64,000 nucleotides of DNA, taken from Gordonia terrae. Its GTDB lineage: Bacteria > Actinomycetota > Actinomycetes > Mycobacteriales > Mycobacteriaceae. Shown here piece after piece: positions 47,884 to 56,673 of the stretch (the stretch's first letter is position 1; every line of letters starts with the position of its first letter). The position numbers were made by a program, and so were the translations under genes. Below the pieces are notes generated by a model. That model saw only the letters and a program-made list of their open reading frames with translations, ran no database searches and was not told where the DNA came from. The stretch spans positions 434,001-498,000 of the forward strand of contig NZ_CP016594.1 in assembly GCF_001698225.1 (NCBI RefSeq). Reading direction: 5' to 3'.

Positions 47884-49314
47884 TCAGTGGTGGAAGTGTG
47901 ACCCGTCCCCCTCGCGAGGCATCGGGCTCTCGAGACGATTGAGGAAGTCGACCTCGGCCCGGATGTCGGCGATGAGGGCCCGGGCGAGGTCGTGACTCAG
48001 CCCGGCGCGCACGACGATTCGCTGGACGGTCAGGTCGGCGAGGTCGTCGGCCATCGGGTAGGCGGGTACCAGCCAGCCCTTCATGCGTAGCCGGTCGGAC
48101 AGGTCGTAGAGGTTCCAGTTCTCGCTGTGCCCGGCCTTCAGTTTCCAGGCGAAGACCGGAATGGTGTCGCCCTTGCTGACCAGCTCGAGACCGTCGATCT
48201 GGGAAATCTGGCCGGAAAGCCATTGCGCCACATCGAGAGACCCCTGTTGGACCTGGGTGAAGCCGTCGCGGCCGAGTCGCAGGAACATGTAGTACTGCAA
48301 CAGGACCTGGGCGCCGGGGCGCGAGAAGTTGAGCGCGAGCGTAGGCATGTCGCCGCCGAGGTAGGAGCAGTGGAACACCATGCTCTCCGGCAACGCGTCG
48401 GTGTTGCGCCACACGATCCATCCGACACCGGGATAGACCAGCCCGTACTTGTGGCCGGAGGTGTTGATCGAGACCACCCGATCGACGCGGAAATCCCACT
48501 CGAGATCCGGCTGGCAGAAGGGGGCGATCATGGCACCCGACGCTCCGTCGATGTGGATCTTGACGTCGAGGCCGGTGTCGGCCTGGATCTCGTCCAGCTT
48601 CGCCGCGATCGCGGTCACCGGCTCGTACATGCCCGTGTAGGTCTGACCCATGATGGCGACGACGCCGATGGTGTTCTCGTCCACGTACTTCTCGAGTTCG
48701 TGGCCGTCGAGCACGAGGTGGTCGGGGCTGATGGGCACCCATTTCGGCTCGACCTCGAAGTAGTTGCAGAATTTCTCCCAGCACACCTGGACCGCGGTCG
48801 AGAGAACGATGTTGGGGTTCTCGGTCGACTTGCCCTCGGCGCGGCGTCGGGTCTGCCAGTGCCGCTTGAGGGCGAGTCCACCGAGCATGCACGCCTCCGA
48901 CGAACCGATCGTGGAGGTGCCGATCGCGTTGTCGACGTCCGGGTTGTGCCACAGGTCGGCGAGGATGCGCCAGCACCGGTCCTCGATGGCCGCCGTCTGC
49001 GGATACTCGTCCTTGTCGATCATGTTCTTGTCGACGGTCTCCGCGTACAGCTTCTGCGCCTCGTCGTCCATCCACGTGGATACGAAGGTCGCGAGGTTGA
49101 GGCGAGCATTGCCGTCGAGCATCGCCTCGTCGTGGACGATCTGATATGCCGTCTCGGGCAACAACATCGAGTCACCCAGCGCGAACTTGGGGAGGTCGGT
49201 GGCCTCTCCATCGCGGGTGAAGACGGTGCGCAGGGTCATCGCATCGCCGATGTTGGTGGTGGCGCGGGCGCCACCGGACTGGTTGTGAACGCCCGGGTCG
49301 GTGGTCATGTGCAC
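47884..49314 (-). CDS. gadB: Glutamate decarboxylase
   Basis: A 476-residue PLP enzyme converting glutamate to GABA and CO2 with proton uptake. The PLP lysine lies in INTSGHKYGLVYPG; HIDGASGAMIAPF and the N-terminal DEAQKLYAE are typical of bacterial GadA/GadB. The C-terminus ends in a His-rich tail (GSHFHH), reminiscent of the pH-gating His tail of E. coli GadB. No glutamate/GABA antiporter gene is adjacent, so an acid-resistance system would need it elsewhere. ATG 49314 or 49308. Confidence 0.93.
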   Translation of the reverse strand: MHMTTDPGVHNQSGGARATTNIGDAMTLRTVFTRDGEATDLPKFALGDSMLLPETAYQIVHDEAMLDGNARLNLATFVSTWMDDEAQKLYAETVDKNMIDKDEYPQTAAIEDRCWRILADLWHNPDVDNAIGTSTIGSSEACMLGGLALKRHWQTRRRAEGKSTENPNIVLSTAVQVCWEKFCNYFEVEPKWVPISPDHLVLDGHELEKYVDENTIGVVAIMGQTYTGMYEPVTAIAAKLDEIQADTGLDVKIHIDGASGAMIAPFCQPDLEWDFRVDRVVSINTSGHKYGLVYPGVGWIVWRNTDALPESMVFHCSYLGGDMPTLALNFSRPGAQVLLQYYMFLRLGRDGFTQVQQGSLDVAQWLSGQISQIDGLELVSKGDTIPVFAWKLKAGHSENWNLYDLSDRLRMKGWLVPAYPMADDLADLTVQRIVVRAGLSHDLARALIADIRAEVDFLNRLESPMPREGDGSHFHH

Positions 49315-49368
49315 CGAAGTTAGTCGAACCGGACCACTTCCGGAGCGCTTCGTGAGTGAACCGCCGAC

Positions 49369-49410
49369 GCACGGTCGTCGAACTCATCCTCCGGCGTTCG
49401 ACGACCGTGC
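49369..49410 (-). terminator. 15-bp perfect stem hairpin after MerR gene
   Basis: GCACGGTCGTCGAAC (49369-49383) pairs perfectly with 49396-49410 around a 12-nt loop. It lies 10 bp downstream of the MerR stop at 49421. No clear U-run follows. Confidence 0.75.
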
Positions 49411-49420
49411 CCGGCATCGG

Positions 49421-50212
49421 TCACTGTTGCGCCGCGTTGGCTCGGATCACCTCTCGCAGGTAGACGGCGAGCCCGGGCGCGTGTTCGTCATAGTGCTCGG
49501 TGAACCGCGGGTCCGCGACGTACATGTCGGCGAGGCAGATCTGCATGGCGTGGTCGCAGTCGTAGAAGCGACCGATCTGAGCCCGGTGCTCCTCGGCGAG
49601 CGCGTTGGCCTCCGCCGAACCGGGTGTCACGTCGCGACGCATCGCGTCGGCCAGACGGCGCTCGAGATCGTCGGTCTCGTCCTTGATCCGTTGCCAATCC
49701 TCTTTGGAATACTGCGCGGTCCGCTGCTGGCTCTGTGTCCATGCCTCGGTGTCGCCCCAGCGCTCCTCGGCTTCGACGGCGTACTCCTCGCCGGGCCAGT
49801 CGTCTCCGAAGATCTCGGCCTGGTCGGCCGCCGACAGGGTGATGCCCTTCTTCTTGGCGTTCATCATCTCCTCCAGTGCTGCGACCATCCGGAGCAGGCG
49901 ATCGATCCGGCCGGTGAGGATCTCGCGCTGGGTCTGGAGATGACTCAGCGGGTCCGCATCGGGGTCGTCGAGCAGGGCCGCTATCTGCTCGAGGGAAAAG
50001 CCCAGCTCACGGTAGGTGAGTACCTGGTGGAGTCGTTCGACGTCGGTGTCGTCGTACACGCGGTACCCGGCCGGCGTCCGGCCGGACGGCACCACCAGAC
50101 CGATCTGGTCGTAATGATGCAGGGTGCGGACGCTGACCCCCACCAGCCCGGCGACGACACCCACGGTCAGATCGCGGACGTTGTCGCTCTCGGTGCGCTT
50201 TTCCTCGCTCAC
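49421..50212 (-). CDS. MerR-family regulator with TipAS domain
   Basis: A 263-residue regulator. The N-terminal MerR HTH is seen in LVGVSVRTLHHYDQIGLVVP and GYRVYDDTDVERLHQV, followed by the dimerisation helix and a TipAS effector domain (about 130-260; EIFGDDWPGEEYAVEAEERW, RFYDCDHAMQICLADMYVAD). In Streptomyces, TipAL binds thiopeptides through this domain and activates its own promoter. GTG 50212 is used. A dyad in an elongated promoter spacer lies directly upstream, supporting autoregulation. Confidence 0.88.
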   Translation of the reverse strand: MSEEKRTESDNVRDLTVGVVAGLVGVSVRTLHHYDQIGLVVPSGRTPAGYRVYDDTDVERLHQVLTYRELGFSLEQIAALLDDPDADPLSHLQTQREILTGRIDRLLRMVAALEEMMNAKKKGITLSAADQAEIFGDDWPGEEYAVEAEERWGDTEAWTQSQQRTAQYSKEDWQRIKDETDDLERRLADAMRRDVTPGSAEANALAEEHRAQIGRFYDCDHAMQICLADMYVADPRFTEHYDEHAPGLAVYLREVIRANAAQQ

Positions 50213-50228
50213 GGGACCTACCCTGCTG

Positions 50229-50250
50229 CCTGACGTCGCGTGAGGGTCAA
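50229..50250 (-). promoter_or_regulatory. MerR-type promoter/operator of the TipAS regulator
   Basis: On the minus strand TTGACC (50250-50245) could be a -35 element. It overlaps a near-perfect dyad CCTCACG-N3-CGTCAGG (50245-50229) lying where the long spacer of MerR-controlled promoters would be. This layout is typical of MerR and TipA promoters. The -10 element is weak by eye. Confidence 0.5.
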
Positions 50251-50278
50251 GTGTGGGGGGTTCGGGCTGTCGTCGGGT

Positions 50279-50785
50279 TCACGGTGCGAAGCCGATGACC
50301 GCGGTGCCCTTCTGGCAGGCGGCGAGGACGCCCTCGAGTTGCGACGGCGCGCAGGTCCAGCCGGCGATCGACTGCTGCTGGCCGGTGGTGATCTTCGGTC
50401 CGTACTGGGTGGCGATGGTGCGCGCCGAGTCGCAGGCCACGTCGCCGGCGAGCACCATGACCCGCAACGAGCCGTCGGGGCCGGGGATCGTGCCGCAGGA
50501 GGTGTCGGAGTCGTCGGATGCGACTGCGCTGGAGGTCGGCGTCGACGACACGGGCTTGCGACCCGGGACCACCGGGGGCGACGTGGCGGGTTGTTCGGCG
50601 GACTGCGGTACGGACTCCGCAGCGCCGGCCTGGGTGGTCGACGAGGCGGTGGTCACGTCCTGTTCCGCGCCGCACGCCAGGAGCGTCGACATCGCCGCGG
50701 CGAGTCCGACGGCCGTCGCGGCGACCTTGATCGTTCGGCGAGGGCGGCTCGTGGTGGCACCGGTGGGACGAGTTCTGCGCGACAT
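50279..50785 (-). CDS. Putative lipoprotein with Thr/Ser-rich linker
   Basis: A 168-residue protein with a basic N-terminus, hydrophobic segment and lipobox (STLLAC, Cys38), so it is probably a cell-surface lipoprotein. A Ser/Thr/Pro-rich linker (about 45-90) precedes a C-terminal domain with paired cysteines (DTSCGTIP, GDVACDSA, GWTCAPSQ, AACQKG), which may form two disulfides. Family not recognised. It lies 66 bp upstream of the MerR gene on the same strand and divergent from the tgt-like gene. Confidence 0.75.
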   Translation of the reverse strand: MSRRTRPTGATTSRPRRTIKVAATAVGLAAAMSTLLACGAEQDVTTASSTTQAGAAESVPQSAEQPATSPPVVPGRKPVSSTPTSSAVASDDSDTSCGTIPGPDGSLRVMVLAGDVACDSARTIATQYGPKITTGQQQSIAGWTCAPSQLEGVLAACQKGTAVIGFAP

Positions 50786-50874
50786 GGTTCCCCACGGTAG
50801 CGAATGGGGTGGCGCGCTCCGAACAGGTCGTCGCCACCCGCGCCGGTTTGGGCGGGCGCGCTGGACCTGCGAAG

Positions 50875-52149
50875 ATGCAGGACGTGAGCAGTACCGGAAC
50901 CGAACTCGCCGACCCCACGTACGCCATCGCCACCACCCTGCCCGGCACCCGCGGGCGCACGGGGACGATCACCACGCCGCACGGGCCGATCCACACCCCG
51001 GCGTTCGTGCCCGTCGGTACCAAGGCGACGGTCAAGACGGTACTGCCGGAATCGGTCTCGGCCCTCGGCGCCCAGGCGGTGCTCGCCAACGCCTACCACC
51101 TGTACCTGCAGCCGGGTCCGGAGATCATCGACGCCGCGGGCGGGCTCGGCGCGTTCATGAACTGGCGAGGACCCACCTACACCGACAGCGGCGGATTCCA
51201 GGTGATGTCGCTCGGTGCGGGATTCAAGAAGGTCATCTCGATGGAGGCCACCGGCACCCCCGACGACGACCTGACCGCCAACGGCAAGGAACGGCTGTCA
51301 AGGGTCGACGACGACGGGGTGACCTTCAAGTCGCACCTGGACGGCTCGACGCACCGCTTCACCCCAGAGGTGTCGATGCAGATCCAACACCAGCTGGGCG
51401 CCGACATCATCTTCGCCTTCGACGAACTCACCACGCTGATGAACACCCGCGACTATCAGGTGAATTCGCTGGAGCGGACCCGGCTGTGGGCGATCCGGTG
51501 CCTCGACGAACACAATCGGTTGAGCGTCGAGCGCGCTCATCGGCCGCAGCAGGCCCTGTGGGGTGTCATCCAGGGTGCCCAGTACGAGGATCTGCGGCGC
51601 AAGGCGGCTCGCGACCTCGTCGCCCTCAGCGAGGCGGATCGCGGGGCCGGCGGAAAGGGGTTCGGCGGCTACGGCATCGGCGGGGCGCTCGAGAAGGACA
51701 ACCTCGGCACGATAGTCGGATGGGTGAACGACGAGCTGCCGGAGGACTCGCCGAAACACCTGCTCGGGATCAGTGAACCGGACGACATCTTCACCGCCAT
51801 CGAGAACGGGGTGGACACCTTCGACTGTGTGTCGCCGACGCGGGTCGCCCGCAACGGTGCCATCTACTCACTCGACGGCCGGTACAACGTCACCAACGCC
51901 AAGTACCGCAGCGACTTCCGTCCGCTCGACCCCGAGGTCGAGAACTACACGTCGCAGTACAGCCGTGCCTATCTGCACCATCTGTTCAAGGCGAAGGAAG
52001 GCCTCGGCCCCACGCTGGCGACGCTGCACAACGTGTCCTTCATCGTCACGCTCGTCGACCGTGCCCGCGAGGCCATCGAGAACGGCACGTACACCGAGTA
52101 CCGCGACGAATTCCTTCGCCGCTATTACGGGGCGTCGCGCGACGCATGA
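50875..52149 (+). CDS. tgt: Divergent tRNA-guanine transglycosylase (Tgt-like)
   Basis: A 424-residue TIM-barrel protein of the Tgt family. Catalytic landmarks are kept: DSGGFQVMSL, D183 in FDELT, IQGAQYEDLR, and the nucleophile D317 in DTFDCVSPTRVARNG. However, the zinc site CxCxxC is replaced by V355-E-N357-Y-T-S360 (one residue shorter), although the later zinc His (LHNVS) is kept. The usual GGLAVGE substrate loop reads GGALEKDN, and the usual DECTPYP reads DELTTLM. It may still exchange guanine for queuine or preQ bases in tRNA, or have changed substrate. Start: ATG 50875 or GTG 50884. GluQRS lies 8 kb away. Confidence 0.8.
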   Translation: MQDVSSTGTELADPTYAIATTLPGTRGRTGTITTPHGPIHTPAFVPVGTKATVKTVLPESVSALGAQAVLANAYHLYLQPGPEIIDAAGGLGAFMNWRGPTYTDSGGFQVMSLGAGFKKVISMEATGTPDDDLTANGKERLSRVDDDGVTFKSHLDGSTHRFTPEVSMQIQHQLGADIIFAFDELTTLMNTRDYQVNSLERTRLWAIRCLDEHNRLSVERAHRPQQALWGVIQGAQYEDLRRKAARDLVALSEADRGAGGKGFGGYGIGGALEKDNLGTIVGWVNDELPEDSPKHLLGISEPDDIFTAIENGVDTFDCVSPTRVARNGAIYSLDGRYNVTNAKYRSDFRPLDPEVENYTSQYSRAYLHHLFKAKEGLGPTLATLHNVSFIVTLVDRAREAIENGTYTEYRDEFLRRYYGASRDA

Positions 52150-52179
52150 CTTCGCCCACCGCGTCGGTGACGGCGGTGT

Positions 52180-53877
52180 TCAGAAGGGTGGCGGGTTGGC
52201 GTCGTTCCAGCGCTGTTCCGCGCGTTGCTGGCGTCGGAAGTCGTTGTCGCGTAACCGTTTCAGTTCGGCACGTGCGGGGTGGTCGGGTGGCCGTCTCGGG
52301 GCGAGGCGGTTGAACAGGTCGCGCCCGCTGAAGGCGTTGCCGACGAACATGTGCCCGGTGGGTGTGGTGAACCACGCCGTGAGGAATTCGTCCTGGTGGT
52401 CCTGCCAGCTGGTGAAGGTCTTGATGCGGTGATGAAACCGGCACAGCGGTTTCAGATTCCGCGCATCGGTCGGTCCACCACGACGTGGGTCGGTGTGGTC
52501 GAACGGGTCGGTGTGATCGAGATCGATCTGCCAGACCGGGGCGTTGCAGCCGGGGAAGGTGCAGCACAGTTCACCCGCACGCACCAACGCCTGCAGCTTC
52601 TTCGACGGGGTGTATCGCGTTGTCGAACTGTCCGCCTCGGGAGCCGATGCCAGTGGCGCGTCGGGCGCGGGATGGATGTAGGTGCGGCGGGCTTCGGCGA
52701 GGAGTGTTCGGGCGGTGTCGGCGTCGATGATGCCGTGGCGGTCGAGGAAGGCGGGGTCGTCGTCGAGACCGATCAGGGTCGACAGGTTCACCACGATGTG
52801 AAACGTCGCCCGCGGCGCCAGCGATGACGACGGCGAGGCGGCCGGCGCGGCCGGGTCATCGACAGCGACGTCGGCTGACGGGTCGACGACGGTGCCCACA
52901 TCCACCATCTCAGCAGCTGGTGCAGGCGTCTCGACGGTCTCCACTGTCGCTGGGTCGAAATCTAGTCCTGTCTCGGGTTCGGTTGCGGTGGTGGCGCAGT
53001 CGTCGCATGAGCACGCGATAGAAGCTTCACCCCGGGCGAGTGCTTTCAGGGCATCGGCCCGGCGGTTGGCCAACGTTCGAGGGTCACCGGCGTGTACCGC
53101 GGTGGCCATCGCCGTCAGGCGGGCGTCGAACTCGGCGGCATCGACGTCGGGCAACGTGCCGTTGATCCGGGACTGTCCGGGCGTGAACCGATCGGGGGTG
53201 ACGGTCACCTTGCGGTCTTTGGTCACCCGTTCCTGGCGGCGGCGGATCGCATCGGGTGCCCATGCCGCGACGATCGCGTCGACCATGGCGGTGAACCGAG
53301 CCGTGGACATCGGTGCTCGGGCGAAGATCGCCTCGGCCAGGTGGGCGTCGACGGTCTGCATTTCTTCGTCGTCGGTGATCAGTTTGGTGCGCTTGAGGGC
53401 GATCAGGAAGCGACGCTTGTCGATTCGACCGCACGCGAGTGCGTGTCCGGTGAACGCTAGCCGGTAGCGCAGCGCGTCACCGGCGAAGATGAGTTCTTTC
53501 GCTTCGGCCGGGGTGACCGTGAGGGTGGCGCCGACTTCGGCGATGGCCTGTTCGAGGCCGGTCGGACCGAACTGCTCATACGGGTTCTCCCCGGCGGCCA
53601 CGCGTGCCGACAGGGCATCGAAGGCTTCGATGGAGTCGAGTTCGCCGGTGTGCACCTCAGCGCGCCGCTGGGTGTAGTCCATTTCGCGTTCGTCGTGAAT
53701 GAGACTGGCAACGGTCATCATTCGATGCGCAGACGCGGCCGCCAGGCCGGCGCAATGATTCAAGACCTCGACGAGTTCGGCGGCGGAGAGTTCATTGTCG
53801 GGACGAAGGCGCGGTTCGACGGAATGCTGTGATGGGTCCACCGCTGTGGTGGATCCGGCCCCCGCCCCCGATGACAT
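52180..53877 (-). CDS. DUF222 and HNH endonuclease domain protein (13E12-like)
   Basis: A 565-residue protein of the family abundant in mycolata, with a long N-terminal helical DUF222 region (about 25-390) and a C-terminal HNH nuclease: CTFPGCNAPVWQIDLDHTDP then NLKPLCRFHHRIKTF. A low-complexity Ala/Asp/Pro stretch lies near 290-350. These genes are often multi-copy and their role is unclear, possibly linked to mobile or repeat elements. It is convergent with the tgt-like gene (30 bp). ATG 53877. Confidence 0.85.
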   Translation of the reverse strand: MSSGAGAGSTTAVDPSQHSVEPRLRPDNELSAAELVEVLNHCAGLAAASAHRMMTVASLIHDEREMDYTQRRAEVHTGELDSIEAFDALSARVAAGENPYEQFGPTGLEQAIAEVGATLTVTPAEAKELIFAGDALRYRLAFTGHALACGRIDKRRFLIALKRTKLITDDEEMQTVDAHLAEAIFARAPMSTARFTAMVDAIVAAWAPDAIRRRQERVTKDRKVTVTPDRFTPGQSRINGTLPDVDAAEFDARLTAMATAVHAGDPRTLANRRADALKALARGEASIACSCDDCATTATEPETGLDFDPATVETVETPAPAAEMVDVGTVVDPSADVAVDDPAAPAASPSSSLAPRATFHIVVNLSTLIGLDDDPAFLDRHGIIDADTARTLLAEARRTYIHPAPDAPLASAPEADSSTTRYTPSKKLQALVRAGELCCTFPGCNAPVWQIDLDHTDPFDHTDPRRGGPTDARNLKPLCRFHHRIKTFTSWQDHQDEFLTAWFTTPTGHMFVGNAFSGRDLFNRLAPRRPPDHPARAELKRLRDNDFRRQQRAEQRWNDANPPPF

Positions 53878-53987
53878 GACTCCACTGTACTCGAATATGT
53901 GTTCGAGTCAAGGGTTTCTCATTCGCAATCCGCGGCGAAGTGGGTTGCCCACGGTCCGGGTGGCGCCCCGCCCGGCTCTCTGTGCCG

Positions 53988-54590
53988 CTAGCTCGGTTTG
54001 TGCCAGGTGATCGAGTGTCGCCACAGTGGTAGTCGACGCCACTTCATACCGGGAAGTACCTCAGCGGCGATCTGCCTGACCTCGCCGAAGGTATGGGGAA
54101 ACTGCATCCGCACAGGGGCATTGTGCTGCCAGAAGCCCCGAGTGCGAGACAAGACCTGGTGCTGCGCCGTTCCTACCAGGTCGCAGGCGAAATCATACGC
54201 GGATGAGCTACGGGCGCAGCCGATCACAACAAGGGTGCCGCCGGCAGCGGTGAGTTCGGCCAGCCGCTCGAGTCCGACGGCAAGCTCAGGGAAATGATGA
54301 ATGGTGGCGACGGCGACCACGAGGTCGTAGTGAGCTTCGGGCAGCTTGTAAGTCAGAACATCCCCGGCAATCCAGGTGATATCTGCCGGGGCGCTCGACC
54401 GAGCACGGGCGATGCTCTCGGCGTCCGAATCGATACCGGTGACCTCAGGGAACTTCTCAGCGAGACGAATCGCCAGGAGTCCATCACCAGTGCCCACGTC
54501 AAGTGCAGTGCGTGTGTTCGTCGGCGCGGCGTCGAGGGCTTTGTTGTAGTAGTGGATGTTGTGGTTCCACACGTCTCCTTCTTTGCGCAC
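53988..54590 (-). CDS. Class I SAM-dependent methyltransferase
   Basis: A 200-residue Rossmann methyltransferase. Motif I is ALDVGTGDGLLAIRLA, motif II acid in TGIDSDAE, motif III-like DLVVAVATIHHFPEL. The N-terminus VWNHNIHYY and the C-terminal WRRLPLWRHSITW are typical of small-molecule class I methyltransferases. The substrate is unknown. GTG start 54590; flanked by non-coding gaps on both sides and probably monocistronic. Confidence 0.82.
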   Translation of the reverse strand: MRKEGDVWNHNIHYYNKALDAAPTNTRTALDVGTGDGLLAIRLAEKFPEVTGIDSDAESIARARSSAPADITWIAGDVLTYKLPEAHYDLVVAVATIHHFPELAVGLERLAELTAAGGTLVVIGCARSSSAYDFACDLVGTAQHQVLSRTRGFWQHNAPVRMQFPHTFGEVRQIAAEVLPGMKWRRLPLWRHSITWHKPS

Positions 54591-54740
54591 CTCGCCATCG
54601 TGGCATGCACCAACAGTCCCGGTAGGAGGTCGACGTGTGCGACGGTGAGGTGATGACGACTCCTGCGCGATTCGGTCTGGTGTCTCTGGCTATCTCGCAG
54701 CCGATGTCTTGACGCAGACTCTCACCGATGACCCGACACA

Positions 54741-55658
54741 TCACACAGAATCCTCGCCGACCATTCGTTCACGGATTCCACCGGACACTCCGGTGCTGTC
54801 CGGGTTGAGGTCGTGGATCGCGCCCGAATGCGGCTCGACGGGCGTGCCCTTCTCGGTCTCGGACTTCGCGACCGCCGCCGAGAACCGCTCGGTGAGTCCC
54901 GGCATGATCTGGTGAGAGGCGTTGGCGGCCTTGGCCTTGTAGCCGATTGGTTGGTCCAGTTTCGGATCGGTGCAGGCGGCGACGATCGCGTCGACCACGA
55001 TCTGCGGGTCGTCCATCGCGGACATGCGAGGTTCGTGCCCGGTGTAGTTGGCGGCGTGAACCCACCACGGTGTGTCCACCGCCCACGGCATGATGGTGCC
55101 GACCTTGATCTCGTCGGCGCCGGCCATTCGCAGCTCCTCGCTGAGCGAGTGTCCGAGGCTCCGGACCGCCGCTTTTGTTGCCGCATAAGTGTTCTGGAGC
55201 GCGATGGGAACCGCGCTGTCGACCGAGCCCACATTCACCAGCGTGCCGTGACCTTGCGACCGGAAGATGCGAAGTGCCGCATGCGCACCGTAGATCAGCC
55301 CCTTCAGGTTCACGTCGACGAGGCGGGCGTGATCCTCGATCGGGATGTCCCAGAAGTACCCGACCGCGCCGACCCCGACGTTGTTCACCCATACGTCGAC
55401 GGAGCGGAAGCGTTCGAGTGCAGCGGATGCCAGATGGGCGACCGCGCGCGGATCGCTGACGTCGGTGGGTACCGCCATCGCGGACCCGCCCTGGCCGGTG
55501 ATCTCCGCGACGATTTCGTCGAGCACGGCGGTTCGACGGGCCGCGACCACCACGTTGGCGCCGAGTTCACCGAGCCGGACCGCGGCACCGCGCCCGAACC
55601 CGCTGGACGCCCCGGCGATGACGACGGTCGAACCGGTGATCTCGTTCTTGTCGCTCAT
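54741..55658 (-). CDS. Short-chain dehydrogenase/reductase
   Basis: A 305-residue NAD(P)-dependent oxidoreductase. The cofactor motif is TGxxxGxG-like (AGASSGFGRGAAVRLGELGA), with NNVG in the active region, the catalytic Ser in GSVDSAVP, and YxxxK in YAATKAAV. A C-terminal extension of about 60 residues beyond the core resembles bacterial SDRs of the general redox type. No neighbour explains the substrate. ATG 55658. Confidence 0.87.
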   Translation of the reverse strand: MSDKNEITGSTVVIAGASSGFGRGAAVRLGELGANVVVAARRTAVLDEIVAEITGQGGSAMAVPTDVSDPRAVAHLASAALERFRSVDVWVNNVGVGAVGYFWDIPIEDHARLVDVNLKGLIYGAHAALRIFRSQGHGTLVNVGSVDSAVPIALQNTYAATKAAVRSLGHSLSEELRMAGADEIKVGTIMPWAVDTPWWVHAANYTGHEPRMSAMDDPQIVVDAIVAACTDPKLDQPIGYKAKAANASHQIMPGLTERFSAAVAKSETEKGTPVEPHSGAIHDLNPDSTGVSGGIRERMVGEDSV

Positions 55659-55716
55659 GCTGACCGCCTACCCGAGGTCGGGGCCACCAAACCGACATCG
55701 ACGGCCGGATGGTCGC

Positions 55717-56673
55717 TCAGGTGGCGGCGCGGGATTGCCGGAACGTCTCGATCGCGGCGCGGTCGTAGGAGTTCGCGGCGGTTCCGATGCCCTGCGCGAC
55801 ATGCGCGGCGACAGCGCAACCGAGTTCGGCGGAGTCGGCGAGATCGAGCCCGCGGAGCCGACCGGTGAGGAATCCGGCGGAGAACGCGTCACCGCACCCG
55901 GTGGTGTCGACGACGTCCACCGGGAACGCGGGTACCCCTATGGCGTCGTCGGCGGTCACGACCAGCGCACCCTCGGCGCCGCGGGTGAGTGCCACACATC
56001 CGACGCCGCGCCCGAGGAGCGCTCGTGCGCCGTTCTCGAGGTCGTCGGAGCCGGTCAGGCCGCGGGTCTGCTCGTCGTTTGGCAGCAGGTAGTCGAGATG
56101 GGGAAGCGCCTCGCCGATCCACTCGAGGAGCCCGGGGTCGCCACCGGAGAGCAGGTCCGCCGACGTCGTGATCCCGCCGTCGCGGGCGCGGCCCAGGAGT
56201 TCGGCGGCTAGCGGGCCGCCGAGGAATTCGGGTCCGCCGAGGTGCAGATGATCGAGCCCGTCGAGCGCGCCGGAGGCGAGGTCGTCCAGGACGAACTGGG
56301 CATTGGCTCCGATGCAGTGCCACGCGGGCCGGTCCCCGTTGGGCCGCACGGGTATGACCGACGACGACGTCTGGACCCCGTCCTTGGGCACGAGACCGCA
56401 TGTGTCGACGCCCTCGGCGTCGAGCAGCGCGGTCAGCGATCGCCCGATCGGGTCGCCGCCGATCGCACCGTGGGTTCGGACCGAGGCGCCCAACCGGCTG
56501 AGCACGAGCGCGGTGCCGCCCGCGGTACCGGCCGCCGAGAAGCCGATGGACTCGACCAACGCGCCGTCGGAGCCCGCCGGGATGGAATCGATACCGACGA
56601 CATGTATGTCCAGCACGTGGACGCCCACGGTCGCGATCGTGAGGGGGGCGGTCGTCGCGGACGAAGGTGTCAC
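55717..56673 (-). CDS. PfkB-family sugar kinase
   Basis: A 318-residue ribokinase-fold kinase. The N-terminal GIDSIPAGSDGALVES and GGTALVLSRLG regions form the sugar site, and the second PfkB signature DTTGCGDAFSAGF carries the catalytic Asp and anion hole. GTG 56673 overlaps the upstream aldolase stop by 4 nt, so kinase and aldolase are co-translated. Such a pair would phosphorylate a sugar and split the sugar phosphate. Which sugar is not clear, and no isomerase is next to it. Confidence 0.87.
   Translation of the reverse strand: MTPSSATTAPLTIATVGVHVLDIHVVGIDSIPAGSDGALVESIGFSAAGTAGGTALVLSRLGASVRTHGAIGGDPIGRSLTALLDAEGVDTCGLVPKDGVQTSSSVIPVRPNGDRPAWHCIGANAQFVLDDLASGALDGLDHLHLGGPEFLGGPLAAELLGRARDGGITTSADLLSGGDPGLLEWIGEALPHLDYLLPNDEQTRGLTGSDDLENGARALLGRGVGCVALTRGAEGALVVTADDAIGVPAFPVDVVDTTGCGDAFSAGFLTGRLRGLDLADSAELGCAVAAHVAQGIGTAANSYDRAAIETFRQSRAAT

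Noticed and set aside
50875..52149. DpdA-type DNA-modifying transglycosylase
   Set aside because: Considered because zinc cysteines are missing, but none of the large dpd cluster proteins is nearby, and GluQRS in the same region favours tRNA modification.
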